Below, in pieces: positions 44,033 to 53,499 of a stretch of 64,000 nucleotides of DNA. The first letter of the stretch is position 1. Each line of letters starts with the position of its first letter. The position numbers and the translations under genes are program-made. Origin of the DNA: Advenella mimigardefordensis DPN7 (GTDB lineage Bacteria; Pseudomonadota; Gammaproteobacteria; Burkholderiales; Burkholderiaceae_B); the NCBI RefSeq assembly GCF_000521505.1, contig NZ_CP003915.1, positions 3,224,001 to 3,288,000 of the forward strand, read 5' to 3'. The notes under the pieces are model-generated. The model ran no database searches and was not told the origin of the DNA. It worked only from the letters and a program-made list of their open reading frames with translations.

Positions 44033-45184
44033 TCATAAACCGTCGGACAGATGTCCTGGTGTGGAATCCCTGTCTACAGGATGCAGATCTGCATTGAACA
44101 CGCGTGGCGAACCCTGAACCAGACCCTGGCCCATTTGCCGGCTCACAATAAACAGTGGTCGACGTTTTACTTCTTCGTAGATATGCGCCACATATTCGCC
44201 CACCATCCCAACCGAGATCAGAATAATACCCGCCAGAAAACTCTGAGCCACGATCAGTGTGGAATAGCCACGCACCGGGTTGCCAATCATCAAATATTCG
44301 AAGACAACATACAAACCGTATAACAGTGCCAGACCGGCCAGCAGCATACCGCCGAACATGGCTACGCGTAACGGCCAGGTGGTGAATGCCGTCAGGCCCT
44401 GCAGGCCATGACCGATCAGACGGAACAAACTGAAACTGGATGCACCGAAGCGCCGTTCATCCGGCTGGTAATACACCGCTTGCGTGCGGAAACCCACCCA
44501 CGCATACAGCCCTTTCATAAAGCGCGTACGTTCAGGCAACTGACACAGCGCCTGCACGACCTTACGATCAAGCAAACGAAAATCGCAGGCATCGGGCTGG
44601 ATCCTGACCTTGCCGGTGCCTTTCATCAGAAAATAGAATAAGCGTGTGCCTATGCGCTTGAGCAGCCGCTCATCGTCACGCGCTTCACGTACTGCATAAA
44701 CCATATCTATGCCCTGCTCCCAATGCGCAACCATACGGGCAATGAGTGCAGGGGGATGCTGCAAGTCGGCATCCATCGTGACAACGACCTGGCCCATTGC
44801 CAGCTCCAGCCCCGCGCTCAACGCGGCCTCTTTGCCGAAATTGCGTGACAATTGCAGATAGCGCACGCGAGCGTCGCGCCGGCAAAACTCGCTCATGAAC
44901 TCCGGCGTATCATCGCTGCTACCGTCATCTACAACAATGATCTCCAGACATGCAAATGCATCATGCAGCAACACGATCAACATGGGCAGCAGGATGCGCA
45001 GGCTACGCGCCTCGTTCAGGGCCGGGATAACACAACTGACCGACGCCTCTGTGGCCTTGCGCACGCGCGGCATAGCGACCGGCGCCACAGGTACGTCGCC
45101 GGCGGCCGCCCGCACGTCGCTATGGCTCTCTTGCGGGCATTGCCGCATCTCTCGGTGTCTGGAATACACGGTCATTTTGGTCAT
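44033..45184 (-). CDS. GT2 glycosyltransferase, polyprenyl-phosphate sugar type
   Basis: A 383-residue protein. The GT-A fold region has SCVIPALNEARSLRILLPML, VVDDGSSDDTPEF (UDP-binding), TMDADLQHPPALIARM (DxD) and RFMKGLYAWVGFRTQAVYYQPDERRFG. The C-terminal part has two membrane helices (LRVAMFGGMLLAGLALLYGLYVVF; LIVAQSFLAGIILISVGMVGEYVAHIY). It transfers a sugar to undecaprenyl phosphate (DPM/GtrB/ArnC type). It sits next to the YdjC deacetylase, 72 bp upstream in the same operon. A start at 45202 (non-ATG) is an alternative. Confidence 0.86.
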   Translation of the reverse strand: MTKMTVYSRHREMRQCPQESHSDVRAAAGDVPVAPVAMPRVRKATEASVSCVIPALNEARSLRILLPMLIVLLHDAFACLEIIVVDDGSSDDTPEFMSEFCRRDARVRYLQLSRNFGKEAALSAGLELAMGQVVVTMDADLQHPPALIARMVAHWEQGIDMVYAVREARDDERLLKRIGTRLFYFLMKGTGKVRIQPDACDFRLLDRKVVQALCQLPERTRFMKGLYAWVGFRTQAVYYQPDERRFGASSFSLFRLIGHGLQGLTAFTTWPLRVAMFGGMLLAGLALLYGLYVVFEYLMIGNPVRGYSTLIVAQSFLAGIILISVGMVGEYVAHIYEEVKRRPLFIVSRQMGQGLVQGSPRVFNADLHPVDRDSTPGHLSDGL

Positions 45185-45332
45185 TAAAGCGCAGAAAACC
45201 AAACTATAGGACCGGGGACGTTAAATTTCCGTGAAATTGCCAGGCGTGCTATTGGCAGCGCAACAACAGTCGGTGCCAGGCAAAAAAAGGCAATGCCCTA
45301 TCGACACCTTGCCAGCGAGTGGCGGGTGCCCA

Positions 45333-46055
45333 TCAGGCGGCAGGCGGAGGGTTGGTGAGCTTGCGCCATAAACTGAGACCACCGGCAGCCTGATCCAGCC
45401 CATCCAGATAAGCGGCGTGCTCAGCAATCTCCGCCTCTGTGGCCACTTCGACCCTCAGAATACTGGCATCAAACGTTGCCACCGCCGGCTGGCCTGCCTC
45501 CTGGCGCGGCTGATCGCTGTGTTCCATGACCAGGCCAAACTGGCCACGGGTCATCGCCAGCCAGACTTCAGCCAGCAGCTCGGCATCCAGCAAGGCGCCG
45601 TGCAGGGTCCGGTGCGCGTTGGAAACACCCAGCCGCTCGCACAACATATCCAGACTGTTGCGCTTGCCCGGGTACTGTTCCCGCGCCATGGCCAGGGTAT
45701 CGTGAATTGCCGCCGCACTCTGATCCAGCGGTGGCATGCCCACCCGGGCAAACTCCGCATTCATGAACTTGACGTCAAACGCGGCATTATGAATGTAAAT
45801 TTCTGTCCCTTTCAGGTATTCAAAAATACGCGCTGCTTCATCTTCAAAGCGATTGAACTGGGACAGAAATTCAGTGGTCAGCCCGTGCACTTCAAGCGCG
45901 CCGGGCGAGCTTTCCCTGTCAGGATTGAAATAAATATGCAGATTATTCCCGGTGAACTGACGGTCGATCAGTTCCACACACCCGAGTTCGACGATCCGGT
46001 CGCCTTCGGCCGGATCAAAGCCGGTGGTTTCCGTATCGAGAATAATTTGTCGCAT
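45333..46055 (-). CDS. dnaQ: DNA polymerase III epsilon subunit (proofreading exonuclease)
   Basis: A 240-residue DEDDh 3'-5' exonuclease: RQIILDTETTGFD (Exo I, D-x-E), IYIHNAAFDVKFM (Exo II), and HRTLHGALLDAELLAEVWLAM (Exo III with the H and D). The C-terminal tail binds the alpha subunit. A frame extension to a TTG at 46064 is not needed; AAGGA lies upstream of the ATG. It is encoded 12 nt after fabI, likely co-transcribed. Confidence 0.94.
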   Translation of the reverse strand: MRQIILDTETTGFDPAEGDRIVELGCVELIDRQFTGNNLHIYFNPDRESSPGALEVHGLTTEFLSQFNRFEDEAARIFEYLKGTEIYIHNAAFDVKFMNAEFARVGMPPLDQSAAAIHDTLAMAREQYPGKRNSLDMLCERLGVSNAHRTLHGALLDAELLAEVWLAMTRGQFGLVMEHSDQPRQEAGQPAVATFDASILRVEVATEAEIAEHAAYLDGLDQAAGGLSLWRKLTNPPPAA

Positions 46056-46067
46056 TGCCTGCAATCC

Positions 46068-46850
46068 TTACGCCATGCCCGGGACAATGGTAGAGAACCC
46101 TGCGTCCACATGCACAATTTCACCTGTAATACCGGCAGCCAGGTCGGACAGCAAAAATGCTGCCGTATTGCCCACATCTTCAATAGTCACGTTGCGTTTG
46201 AGCGGTGCATGGGCCGAAACAAAATTAAGGATAGAAGAAAAATCCTTGATGCCGCTGGCAGCCAGTGTTTTGATCGGGCCGGCAGAAATACCGTTAGCAC
46301 GCATGCCTTCGGCGCCCAGTGCCGTGGCCAGATAGCGAACACTGGCTTCCAGTGAGGCTTTGGCCAGACCCATGGTATTGTAGTTAGGCACGACCTTTTC
46401 CGCACCCAGATAGGTCAGCGTCAGCACTGAGCCCTGGCGTGCCTTGAGCAAAGGCAACGCTGCCTTGGCCAGGGCAGGAAAGCTGTACACTGAAATATCA
46501 TGGGCAATGCGGAAGTTTTCACGGGACAGCCCGTCCAGGAAGTTGCCCGCAATCGCTTCACGAGGTGCAAAGCCGATAGAGTGCACCAGCCCGTCGAGCC
46601 CGTCCCAATGTTGCGCCAGCTGCTCAAACGTGGCGTCAATCTGCGCATCTTCAGCGACATCACAGGGAATCACAATATTGCTGCCAAAATCAGCGGCAAA
46701 TTCGGTTACGCGGTCCTTGAAACGGTCTCCCACGTAGGTAAACGCCAGTTCAGCCCCCTGTGCCTTGCATGCGGCAGCAATGCCGTAGGCGATTGAACGG
46801 TTCGAAATGACGCCCGTGACCAGGATTCGTTTATTTGCAAGAAAGCCCAT
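46068..46850 (-). CDS. fabI: enoyl-[acyl-carrier-protein] reductase (NADH)
   Basis: A 260-residue short-chain dehydrogenase completing fatty-acid elongation. NAD motif [20 protein letters not shown], then [42 protein letters not shown] (catalytic Tyr-x6-Lys) and [18 protein letters not shown] (a triclosan-sensitive FabI type). The ATG at 46850 has AGGA 7 nt upstream. The frame opens to 47015 but without homology. Confidence 0.94.
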   Translation of the reverse strand: MGFLANKRILVTGVISNRSIAYGIAAACKAQGAELAFTYVGDRFKDRVTEFAADFGSNIVIPCDVAEDAQIDATFEQLAQHWDGLDGLVHSIGFAPREAIAGNFLDGLSRENFRIAHDISVYSFPALAKAALPLLKARQGSVLTLTYLGAEKVVPNYNTMGLAKASLEASVRYLATALGAEGMRANGISAGPIKTLAASGIKDFSSILNFVSAHAPLKRNVTIEDVGNTAAFLLSDLAAGITGEIVHVDAGFSTIVPGMA

Positions 46851-46953
46851 TTGCTGTCCTAATTGTTTTTCAATGACGGCCATTATAAAAAAAATGCGCA
46901 ATGCAAAGGCATTGCGCAGTGTTTCCGGAAGATTTAGCGTTGACCTGTCGCCA

Positions 46954-48705
46954 TTAACCGCGGATCGCCGTACCTGGCAGACGCAGGCGCAAACCTGCTT
47001 TGAGACCTTCGGCACCGATATTATTCAGTGCCTTCAGATCATCAACCGTGGTGCCATAGCGTTTAGCCAGTGAGTACAGGGTTTCGCCCTGAGTTACAAA
47101 ATGCTCGGGCGGACGTGTTGCCGAAGCCGCACGAGGCTGATAGGCTGCCGCACGTACTGCCGGTGCAGCCTGCTGAGCCATCGCAGGTGCACGCACCGTT
47201 GCGGTAGCCGGGCGTACGGCACCCTGATAGCCTGTGGGCGCGGTCTGGGCAACGTAACGTACCGATTCACGATTGACAGGCGGCGTACGAACCTCGTTCT
47301 GGGCAACCAGCGCGGCCAGCGGATCATCGCCTGCCGCAGGCGCATTACGCGGCGCCGGCTGATTGCCTCCTGTGTCCCACACCACTGCACGCGGGGTCGC
47401 CCCAGAAGAACTACGTGTATTGCTTGCAACCTGACGCGACTCCAGCGCAGCACCGGAGGTCTGGCGTAGGGTCGACGTCGGCGCATTGCCAGCGTAAGCG
47501 CGTGGCTCGATCACAGGCGTGACAGCAGCAGGTGAAACGGGCGGCGGACTATTGTCTGCCAGCATGCTGTCAGAATCACGTCGGTTGCCGTCAGGCGCCG
47601 TTGGCGGCAGACCGCGAGGGACAATCGAATCGGTGTCGAAGTCACGCTGCACCGGCAGCATGAGTGTACGTGAAGAGAGTGCAACGCTCTGGCGGGACGA
47701 ATAGCCGTTCAGCGATTTGAGTTTGCTCAGCGAAATGCCATGCGCCTGGGCAATGGCCGCGAGCGACTCACCAGGAGCCGGCTGATAGCCTTTATAGGTT
47801 GCCAGCGGACCCGAATAGTTAGCCAGATTCTTTTTGTACGTTTTGACTGCCGACACCGGCAACAGAATATTAGGATCGTGCGAAGCCAGCAGCGTCGGTC
47901 GGTTGAACGACGGGTTCAGCTCCTTGAAATCGGCCACAGAGATGCCTGCCAGGCGCGCCATGACAGCAACGTCAATATCCTTGGAACGCTTTACTTGCTC
48001 AAAATAAGGTTTGTCCGGAATCGCAGGCAGTGTAATACCGTACTTGGCCGGATTCGCCACGATATTGCGAATGGCCATGAGCTTGGGCACATAATTGCGT
48101 GTCTCGGACGGCATTCTCAGATCCAGATACCCGCCACCACTGGAACGTGCACGGGCGCGCTGCACGGCACCCTCGCCCCAGTTGTAGGAGGCCAGTGCCA
48201 AGTGCCAGTCATTGCCCTGGAATGTATACAAATAGGACAGATAATCGAGCGCGGCGCGGGTGGACTCGACCGGATCGCGCCTATCGTCTTTCCACCAGTC
48301 CTGCTTCAGATTGTAATGGGTGCCGGTGCTGGGAATAAACTGCCACAAACCTGCCGCCCGGGAACGGGACAATGCCTGAGCGTTATAGGCGCTCTCAACG
48401 AATGGCAGCAGCGCCAGTTCGGTAGGCATATTGCGTTTTTCAAGCTCTTTCGTAATGTGGTAAATGTACTTGCCCGAGCGGGAAGCCATGGTTTGGACAG
48501 AACCCGGGCGGGCAGCGTAGTAGTTGGTCCAATAAGCGACTTTTTCATCCTGCAGGGGGGGCATATCGAAGCCCTTGCGTACGCGATCCCAGACATCGCG
48601 ATTCGGGCCATGGTAACTGACCTTATCGCTGTATTTGCCCCCGGATGAGGCGCAACCGGTCAGCGCGACAACACAACCCACCAGAAAAAATCGTACTAAT
48701 TTCAT
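46954..48705 (-). CDS. mltD: membrane-bound lytic murein transglycosylase D with LysM domains
   Basis: A 583-residue outer-membrane lipoprotein. The signal ends at a lipobox ([12 protein letters not shown]). The SLT catalytic domain (about 95-250) includes [34 protein letters not shown], with the catalytic Glu in PFVES. LysM 1 is at about 330-375 ([27 protein letters not shown]), a Pro/Thr/Ala-rich linker of about 140 residues follows, and LysM 2 closes the protein ([26 protein letters not shown]). It cleaves peptidoglycan glycan strands. The start at 48705 fits the signal; ORF extension to 49146 is an artefact. GloB is upstream on the same strand. Confidence 0.93.
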   Translation of the reverse strand: MKLVRFFLVGCVVALTGCASSGGKYSDKVSYHGPNRDVWDRVRKGFDMPPLQDEKVAYWTNYYAARPGSVQTMASRSGKYIYHITKELEKRNMPTELALLPFVESAYNAQALSRSRAAGLWQFIPSTGTHYNLKQDWWKDDRRDPVESTRAALDYLSYLYTFQGNDWHLALASYNWGEGAVQRARARSSGGGYLDLRMPSETRNYVPKLMAIRNIVANPAKYGITLPAIPDKPYFEQVKRSKDIDVAVMARLAGISVADFKELNPSFNRPTLLASHDPNILLPVSAVKTYKKNLANYSGPLATYKGYQPAPGESLAAIAQAHGISLSKLKSLNGYSSRQSVALSSRTLMLPVQRDFDTDSIVPRGLPPTAPDGNRRDSDSMLADNSPPPVSPAAVTPVIEPRAYAGNAPTSTLRQTSGAALESRQVASNTRSSSGATPRAVVWDTGGNQPAPRNAPAAGDDPLAALVAQNEVRTPPVNRESVRYVAQTAPTGYQGAVRPATATVRAPAMAQQAAPAVRAAAYQPRAASATRPPEHFVTQGETLYSLAKRYGTTVDDLKALNNIGAEGLKAGLRLRLPGTAIRG

Positions 48706-48715
48706 ATAGTCTGTC

Positions 48716-49492
48716 TCAGAAATGGTTTTTCCACTCACGTAATACTTCAAGTACATTCTCTGGGTGGGCCAGAGCATGACCAATATGCTGTTCGGCTGCG
48801 CTAATAACAACCGGTTCATCCGTTCGCATGAAAGGATTGGTTTTGAGTTCGTGTTCCAGCGATGTTGGAACGGTAGCCTGATTGCTGGTGCGCAATGTTT
48901 CTGCTTCGCGCTGCCATTGCTCCAGATCAGGGTTGTGCGGATCGACGGTGCGTGCCCAGCGGATATTCCCCAAGGTGTATTCGTGAGCACAGTAGACGGA
49001 CGTATTGTGAGGCAATTTTCTAAATTTATCAAGGCTTTGTTGCATTTGTCTAGAATTTCCTTCAAATAGTCTGCCGCAGCCTGTCGCGAACAGGGTATCG
49101 CCGCAAAACAGCACATTTCGCCCATCAACCTGCCCAAAGTAGGCAATATGATCCAGCGTATGCCCGGGAACTTCCAAAACAGTAAACTGCCCTAATATAT
49201 TCAGATTGACGTGATCCCCTTCCCTGAGTGTTACATTGCGACAGGGAATGGCGGGCCCCGGCGGGCCATAAACCGTCGCTCCGGTCTGCTGAACCAGCTC
49301 GGCTACGCCGCCGACATGATCGGCGTGGTGGTGAGTGAGGAGAATATTTCTCAGGGTTAACCCTTGATCGCGCAGGTATGCCAGCACCGGAGCCGCATCA
49401 CCCGGATCAACGACAGTCGCCTGATCAGCCTGTACAATTGCCCAGATATAATTGTCGCTGAACGCGCTGATCGGCCAGATTTTTGTAGTCAT
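48716..49492 (-). CDS. gloB: hydroxyacylglutathione hydrolase (glyoxalase II)
   Basis: A 258-residue metallo-beta-lactamase-fold enzyme that hydrolyses S-D-lactoylglutathione to lactate and glutathione. The zinc site is LLTHHHADHVGGVAEL (THxHxDH), then GHTLDHIAYFG, FCGDTLFATGCGRLFEG and YCAHEYTLGN. It is followed by mltD with a short gap. Cytosolic. Confidence 0.93.
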   Translation of the reverse strand: MTTKIWPISAFSDNYIWAIVQADQATVVDPGDAAPVLAYLRDQGLTLRNILLTHHHADHVGGVAELVQQTGATVYGPPGPAIPCRNVTLREGDHVNLNILGQFTVLEVPGHTLDHIAYFGQVDGRNVLFCGDTLFATGCGRLFEGNSRQMQQSLDKFRKLPHNTSVYCAHEYTLGNIRWARTVDPHNPDLEQWQREAETLRTSNQATVPTSLEHELKTNPFMRTDEPVVISAAEQHIGHALAHPENVLEVLREWKNHF

Positions 49493-49538
49493 CAGATAGT
49501 CACTTTACTTAAGGTGCCGCATTTATACCGAGGAATCA

Positions 49539-50327
49539 GTGAAACAAATCCATTCGCGAATTATCAATCTGGCAGATTGGTTCAATACGGACCCGGGACA
49601 GCGCGTCATACAGTGGGAATCATCAAAATTCGATCAGATCGTGGCCGACTCTTTCGGATTCAACGCGGTCCAGGTCGGGCTGCCTGACTGGAATTTTTTG
49701 CATCATAACAGAATGCGCACCAAAATCATTCTGACAGATGACCGCTTTAAAAATTGCCTCCACTATCCCAACACGCATTTTGTCCAGGCGCAGCTGGACG
49801 CCCTGCCGCTGGCTTCCAATTCCATCGATTTGCTCATTCTGCCCCATATTCTGGAATGCGCGGATAATCCGCACGTGGTGTTGCGGGAAGCAGAAAGAGT
49901 ATTGGTCCACGAAGGCCGCCTGATTATCTCGGGCTTCAACCCCTGGAGCCTGTGGGGGCTGCGCTCGCGCATGCCCCTGCGCAAGCCATGGATGCCCGTG
50001 GCCGCATCACGCCAGGTATCGGTCACCCGCCTGAAGGACTGGATGAAATTGCTCTCATTTGAGGTAGACCGGGGCTACTTTGGCTGTTACACTCCCGCCT
50101 GCAATACGGAGCGGTGGCTGAACCGGTGGGACTTCATGAACAAGGCGGGTGATCGATGGTGGCCCGTGGCCGGCGCCGTGTACCTGCTGGCTGCGGTCAA
50201 ACGCACCCATGGCATCACACTGATCGGCCCCTCCTGGAAAGGCAAGAAGAAGAAAAAATTCGCCCGCGGCGAAGCCGCCATATCCCGTCGCGAAGTACGT
50301 CAGCTTTTTAAAGAACCACATGGATAA
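49539..50327 (+). CDS. class I SAM-dependent methyltransferase
   Basis: A 262-residue protein starting from GTG at 49539 (AGGA 5 nt before). The Rossmann part has [65 protein letters not shown] (motifs post I to III). The C-terminal half is a basic region ending [14 protein letters not shown]. The methyl acceptor is not known. It overlaps rnhA by 8 nt, an arrangement that may couple the two. Confidence 0.85.
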   Translation: MKQIHSRIINLADWFNTDPGQRVIQWESSKFDQIVADSFGFNAVQVGLPDWNFLHHNRMRTKIILTDDRFKNCLHYPNTHFVQAQLDALPLASNSIDLLILPHILECADNPHVVLREAERVLVHEGRLIISGFNPWSLWGLRSRMPLRKPWMPVAASRQVSVTRLKDWMKLLSFEVDRGYFGCYTPACNTERWLNRWDFMNKAGDRWWPVAGAVYLLAAVKRTHGITLIGPSWKGKKKKKFARGEAAISRREVRQLFKEPHG

Positions 50328-50784
50328 ACCACAAGTCAATATCTGGACAGACGGCGCCTGCAAAGGCAACCCCGGCCCCGGCGGCTGGGGCGTACTGTTA
50401 CGCCAGGGCCCGCATGAAAAAACCCTTTTCGGCGGCGAGGCGCAAACCACCAACAATCGTATGGAAATGATGGCCGTCGTAGAAGCGTTGCGGGCATTGA
50501 AACGCAGTTGCAATGTCACCCTGCATGTGGACTCGCAATACGTTCAGAAGGGCATCTGTGAATGGATGACAGGCTGGCAGGCGCGCAACTGGAAGACGGC
50601 CGATAAAAAGCCGGTCAAAAACGTCGACCTGTGGCTATTGCTCAATGAACAGATTGCCCGGCACGATGTCACCTGGAAGTGGGTCAAAGGCCATGCCGGT
50701 GACCCCGGTAACGAGCGGGCTGACCAACTGGCCAACCAGGGCGTGGAGCTGGTTCGGAAACAGAAACCCGCGGCGCAGGTTTAA
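50320..50784 (+). CDS. rnhA: ribonuclease HI
   Basis: A 154-residue endonuclease that degrades RNA in RNA-DNA hybrids. Catalytic residues are in [16 protein letters not shown] (Asp), [10 protein letters not shown] (Glu), [10 protein letters not shown] (Asp) and [16 protein letters not shown] (His and Asp), with the basic protrusion [13 protein letters not shown]. Cytosolic housekeeping enzyme. Its start lies within the methyltransferase end. Confidence 0.95.
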   Translation: MDKPQVNIWTDGACKGNPGPGGWGVLLRQGPHEKTLFGGEAQTTNNRMEMMAVVEALRALKRSCNVTLHVDSQYVQKGICEWMTGWQARNWKTADKKPVKNVDLWLLLNEQIARHDVTWKWVKGHAGDPGNERADQLANQGVELVRKQKPAAQV

Positions 50785-50826
50785 GGCAGAGGGCCCGATG
50801 CCGGGCAGGTCTCACGGCGGCCGGCC

Positions 50827-50945
50827 TCTCCCGGTTAGTCTCTCCCCGGTTAGTCTCTCCCCGGTTAGTCTCTCCCCGGTTAGTCTCTCCCCGGTTAGTC
50901 TCACTCAGGTCAGGCTCACTCCAATTGATCTTACTCCGCCTGATC
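50827..50945. repeat. array of 15-bp tandem repeats, decaying at the right
   Basis: The unit TCTCCCCGGTTAGTC occurs four times exactly (50841-50900) after a 14-nt copy, and three more diverged 15-nt units continue to 50945. It lies between rnhA and the VOC gene. The last unit runs into the VOC stop codon region. It can be read in several frames (for example Val-Ser-Leu-Ser-Pro repeats), but I see no start signals. Confidence 0.9.
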
Positions 50946-51290
50946 CGACCAAACGGCAAGCTCATGACCATCCGGGTCGGCAAAATGAAAACGCCGCCCG
51001 CCAGGAAACGCGAACACGGGTTTAACAATCCGGCCTCCGGCGCGCTCGATACGTGCCTGCATTTGCGCCAGATCATCCGCATATAGTATGACCAGGGGGC
51101 CGCCGGGGCTGATGGGCTCGCCCTGGGCGAAGCCACCCGTGAAACGGCCGTCGGTGAATTCGCTGTAATGAGGGCCATAGTCCTTGAAGGTCCAGCCAAA
51201 AGCGTCGGCATAAAACGAGCATGAACGGGCGATGTCGCTGACGGTAAACTCAATATAGTCGAGCTTCCCGTTTTTGTCCTGAGGGTTCAT
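50931..51290 (-). CDS. VOC family protein (glyoxalase/bleomycin resistance-like)
   Basis: A 119-residue protein with the vicinal-oxygen-chelate fold: KLDYIEFTVSDIARSCSFYADAFGWTFKDYG, then FAQGEPISPGGPLVILYADDLAQMQARIERAGGRI and FPGGRRFHFADPDGHELAVWSD. AGGAG is 8 nt before the ATG at 51290; a GTG is 9 nt further upstream. The substrate is unknown. The C-terminal stop region lies in the decaying repeat array. Confidence 0.88.
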   Translation of the reverse strand: MNPQDKNGKLDYIEFTVSDIARSCSFYADAFGWTFKDYGPHYSEFTDGRFTGGFAQGEPISPGGPLVILYADDLAQMQARIERAGGRIVKPVFAFPGGRRFHFADPDGHELAVWSDQAE

Positions 51291-51380
51291 ATCCTGCACT
51301 CCTGTTTATCAGGGCATGCGTGTCACACCCTGCAATAAAGTTGGCCGGCTACCCGGGCCTGGTCAGGCACGCTTTACCGA

Positions 51381-51608
51381 TCAGTCGCAACCCATGCGAC
51401 GCGCTCTTTCCCGATGTGCGTCGGCGCGCTGGTCGGCACTGTTGCGGGAGAGGAAATTGTCCCCTGCGCCGGGTGCCGGCGCCATCATGATGCGTGAGTT
51501 AAGACGCCCGCATTCCGCATTTTTTGAATGATCGGTACCGGTTGAGCAGGCGGCGATCAGCCCCAGCCCGATGATGCAGATCACGCGACCTGCCGTATTT
51601 TTAAACAT
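51381..51608 (-). CDS. small lipoprotein, 75 aa
   Basis: A signal peptide with lipobox (VICIIGLGLIAACST) begins at the ATG at 51608; the mature part is about 55 residues with several Arg, ending RRMGCD. The family is unrecognised. Its gene follows another small lipoprotein gene on the same strand, with a gap of 14 bp. Both probably anchor at the outer or inner membrane. Confidence 0.7.
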   Translation of the reverse strand: MFKNTAGRVICIIGLGLIAACSTGTDHSKNAECGRLNSRIMMAPAPGAGDNFLSRNSADQRADAHRERARRMGCD

Positions 51609-51622
51609 AACGATCCTGTGGT

Positions 51623-51910
51623 TCAACCGAAAGTGCAAAGCTTTTTAACGCTTTGTGTTCGTAATTGCTGCAGGCGAAACTGCGCTGCAGAGATGGAGGA
51701 CTGCTTCTGGCTCTCATCCGGTCCGAATAGGGCGTCACTGCCGCGCAATTGATCAACAATCAGGTTTAGCTTATCGCTTTCGCGTCCGATCTGCTTGCAG
51801 CTCATCGCCTCCAACTGTGAATCGGACAACGGCGCGACCACCGGCGGAACGGCACATGCAGCCAGCAGCGAGCATGTGCCGGCAAGCAACAACAGGGTTT
51901 TTCTCATCAT
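51623..51910 (-). CDS. small lipoprotein, 95 aa
   Basis: A signal peptide with lipobox LLLLAGTCSLLAACAV from ATG at 51910 (two ATGs in a row). The mature part has LSDSQLEAMSCKQIGRESDKLN and a C-terminal helical region, with three further Cys residues. No family is recognised. It is upstream of the other lipoprotein gene and probably in the same operon. Confidence 0.7.
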   Translation of the reverse strand: MMRKTLLLLAGTCSLLAACAVPPVVAPLSDSQLEAMSCKQIGRESDKLNLIVDQLRGSDALFGPDESQKQSSISAAQFRLQQLRTQSVKKLCTFG

Positions 51911-52173
51911 GCAATATCCAGACAAAGTAACCGAATGCACTGCGTGATCAGCAAAAGCTGGAATCGCAGACACCAGGCAGGATTAAGTATCTGGTATTTT
52001 ATAGGCTCCCTGCCACGCTGTCACATATCGGCAGCGAATGCAGGCAGAAAACCGACGCCAGCGCAAGCGCACTGTGTCGGCGCCTGTCTACGTTGCACCG
52101 GACCGAAGCCTTGCGCACGGCAGGTATGCTGGGTGACGATGTAGCGAGCACCCCACCTGCACTTCAGACAACC

Positions 52174-52527
52174 CTATACACTCAGCACCGGAATGAACCC
52201 GCCGTATATCATGCGCTTGCCATCGAACGGCGCAGGATTGGCGTCAGGCTGCATCCGTGGATCTTCCATCATCTTCTTCATGCCCACATCGTGTACCTCT
52301 TTGGAAGGCCAGGTAATCCACGCAAACACCACTGTTTCATCGGGCTTGCATTGCACCGCCATGGGAAAGGAAGTGAGCTTGCCCTCTGGCACCTCGTCTC
52401 CCCAGCACTCGACTACACTCAATGCACCCAGCTCCTTGAAAATCTCCGCAGCCATGGTGGCATGTTTAATATATTCCTCACGTTTGGCGTTCGGCACCGC
52501 AGCAACAAAACCATCGACATATTTCAT
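52174..52527 (-). CDS. DUF1428 family protein
   Basis: A 117-residue alpha/beta dimeric barrel-like protein: MKYVDGFVAAVPNAKREEYIKHA, VVECWGDEVPEGKLTSFPMAVQC, VVFAWITWPSKEVHDVGMKKMMEDPRM and PFDGKRMIYGGF. DUF1428 members are ferredoxin-like, of unknown biochemical role. It is monocistronic, with 338 bp of non-coding sequence to the next gene. Confidence 0.9.
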   Translation of the reverse strand: MKYVDGFVAAVPNAKREEYIKHATMAAEIFKELGALSVVECWGDEVPEGKLTSFPMAVQCKPDETVVFAWITWPSKEVHDVGMKKMMEDPRMQPDANPAPFDGKRMIYGGFIPVLSV

Positions 52528-52865
52528 GTGTATTCTCCCTTGGTATGTGAGCGACAGACGCTGTCGTCTACAACCACAGTATGCGGATAAACCGTTAGGC
52601 TGAACATAGGCTGATACGACAACATCAGGGGAGAAATACGACAGTTGTCATAACGTCCGGCATCCCAGGGTACACGGGGTTACCACGGCTCGGGTCATGC
52701 ACGGACACACCGTCCCCTGACCCGCCCGAGCCCCAAAATCTTGCAAAATGTAAAAAATCGGTATTGTCTTTATGATGTCATTTGAGTGGGTTATTTCTAG
52801 ACTGAAAAAACTGCCCTACTCGTGCGAGACACCTCACCCGAGGATTGGCTGACCCGAAAATAAAC
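52528..52865. other. intergenic before the type VI accessory operon
   Basis: 338 bases without a supported gene. A -35-like TTGTCT occurs at about 52766 but has no clear -10 partner. The DUF1428 gene is transcribed away; the 52866 gene starts at the right edge. Confidence 0.35.
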
Positions 52866-53420
52866 ATGACAGACGAAAGACCGCATATCGAACGTTTACA
52901 GCATCGCGCCAGCAGAATGATCTGGCTGGGTTTTGCAGCGATCCCGTTTTCCCTGCTCAGCATGTATCCGGTTCTCGTCCATCCAGGGGAATCCGTTTAC
53001 GCGCCCATCCTGCTCCTATGCGCGCCGCTTGTAGTGGCAGCGCTTTTGTTTGGTCTGGGATTACGCGTATCGCACCGCGCCCTGCAGTTGAACAATACGC
53101 GCAACACCCGTATCCTGAAAAACAGCGAAATGCGCAGCTTGCTATTGGTTAGCATAGAGGACACGCATCATGTCATTAACAGCAAGCCGGTATTGCGCCT
53201 GAGCTTGTCCGACCCGCAAGCGCCGCATCGACAATACAAAATCACCGAACCCGTTTCCGCACTACACTTGCGTGATCTGCAGGCGGGCAAGGCGGTGCCG
53301 GTGCTATTTCTGGACGACGGACGCGAATTGCGACTGGGACTGGATCCGCAGTCCTCGCAACAGGACTGGGGCTTTCTGTCCCGATTCATTCGTGAAGAAC
53401 AACAACAAGCAGCAGCGTGA
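52866..53420 (+). CDS. two-TM membrane protein of the T6SS accessory locus
   Basis: A 184-residue protein. Two hydrophobic segments (about 17-37, MIWLGFAAIPFSLLSMYPVL; about 48-68, PILLLCAPLVVAALLFGLGL) precede a cytosolic beta-rich domain (SLLLVSIEDTHHVINSKPVL; GKAVPVLFLDD). The second part is distantly similar to that of the protein at 61492. It lies 79 bp upstream of the DUF3540 gene and is likely in the T6SS accessory operon. The function is unknown. Confidence 0.65.
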   Translation: MTDERPHIERLQHRASRMIWLGFAAIPFSLLSMYPVLVHPGESVYAPILLLCAPLVVAALLFGLGLRVSHRALQLNNTRNTRILKNSEMRSLLLVSIEDTHHVINSKPVLRLSLSDPQAPHRQYKITEPVSALHLRDLQAGKAVPVLFLDDGRELRLGLDPQSSQQDWGFLSRFIREEQQQAAA

Positions 53421-53499
53421 AATCAAATTGTCATATCGATGTCGTAATGCTTTGCGACAATAGACGGCATTATCCACTTACCCGTACAGGAGTCAATGA

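Noticed and set aside
43148..45184. hopanoid (hpn) cluster
   Set aside because: The deacetylase has HpnK-like motifs, but no squalene or other hpn genes are nearby; lipid A-type decoration fits the pair better, though unproven.
47740..48648. 302-codon plus-strand ORF opposite mltD
   Set aside because: It is the reverse of a strongly conserved lytic transglycosylase; the amino acid composition (many Arg, Gln, His) is typical for antisense shadows.
50827..50945. CRISPR or coding repeat (VSLSP-type peptide)
   Set aside because: Units are directly adjacent, with no spacers and no start codon with a ribosome-binding site; the frame overlaps other ORFs and decays.
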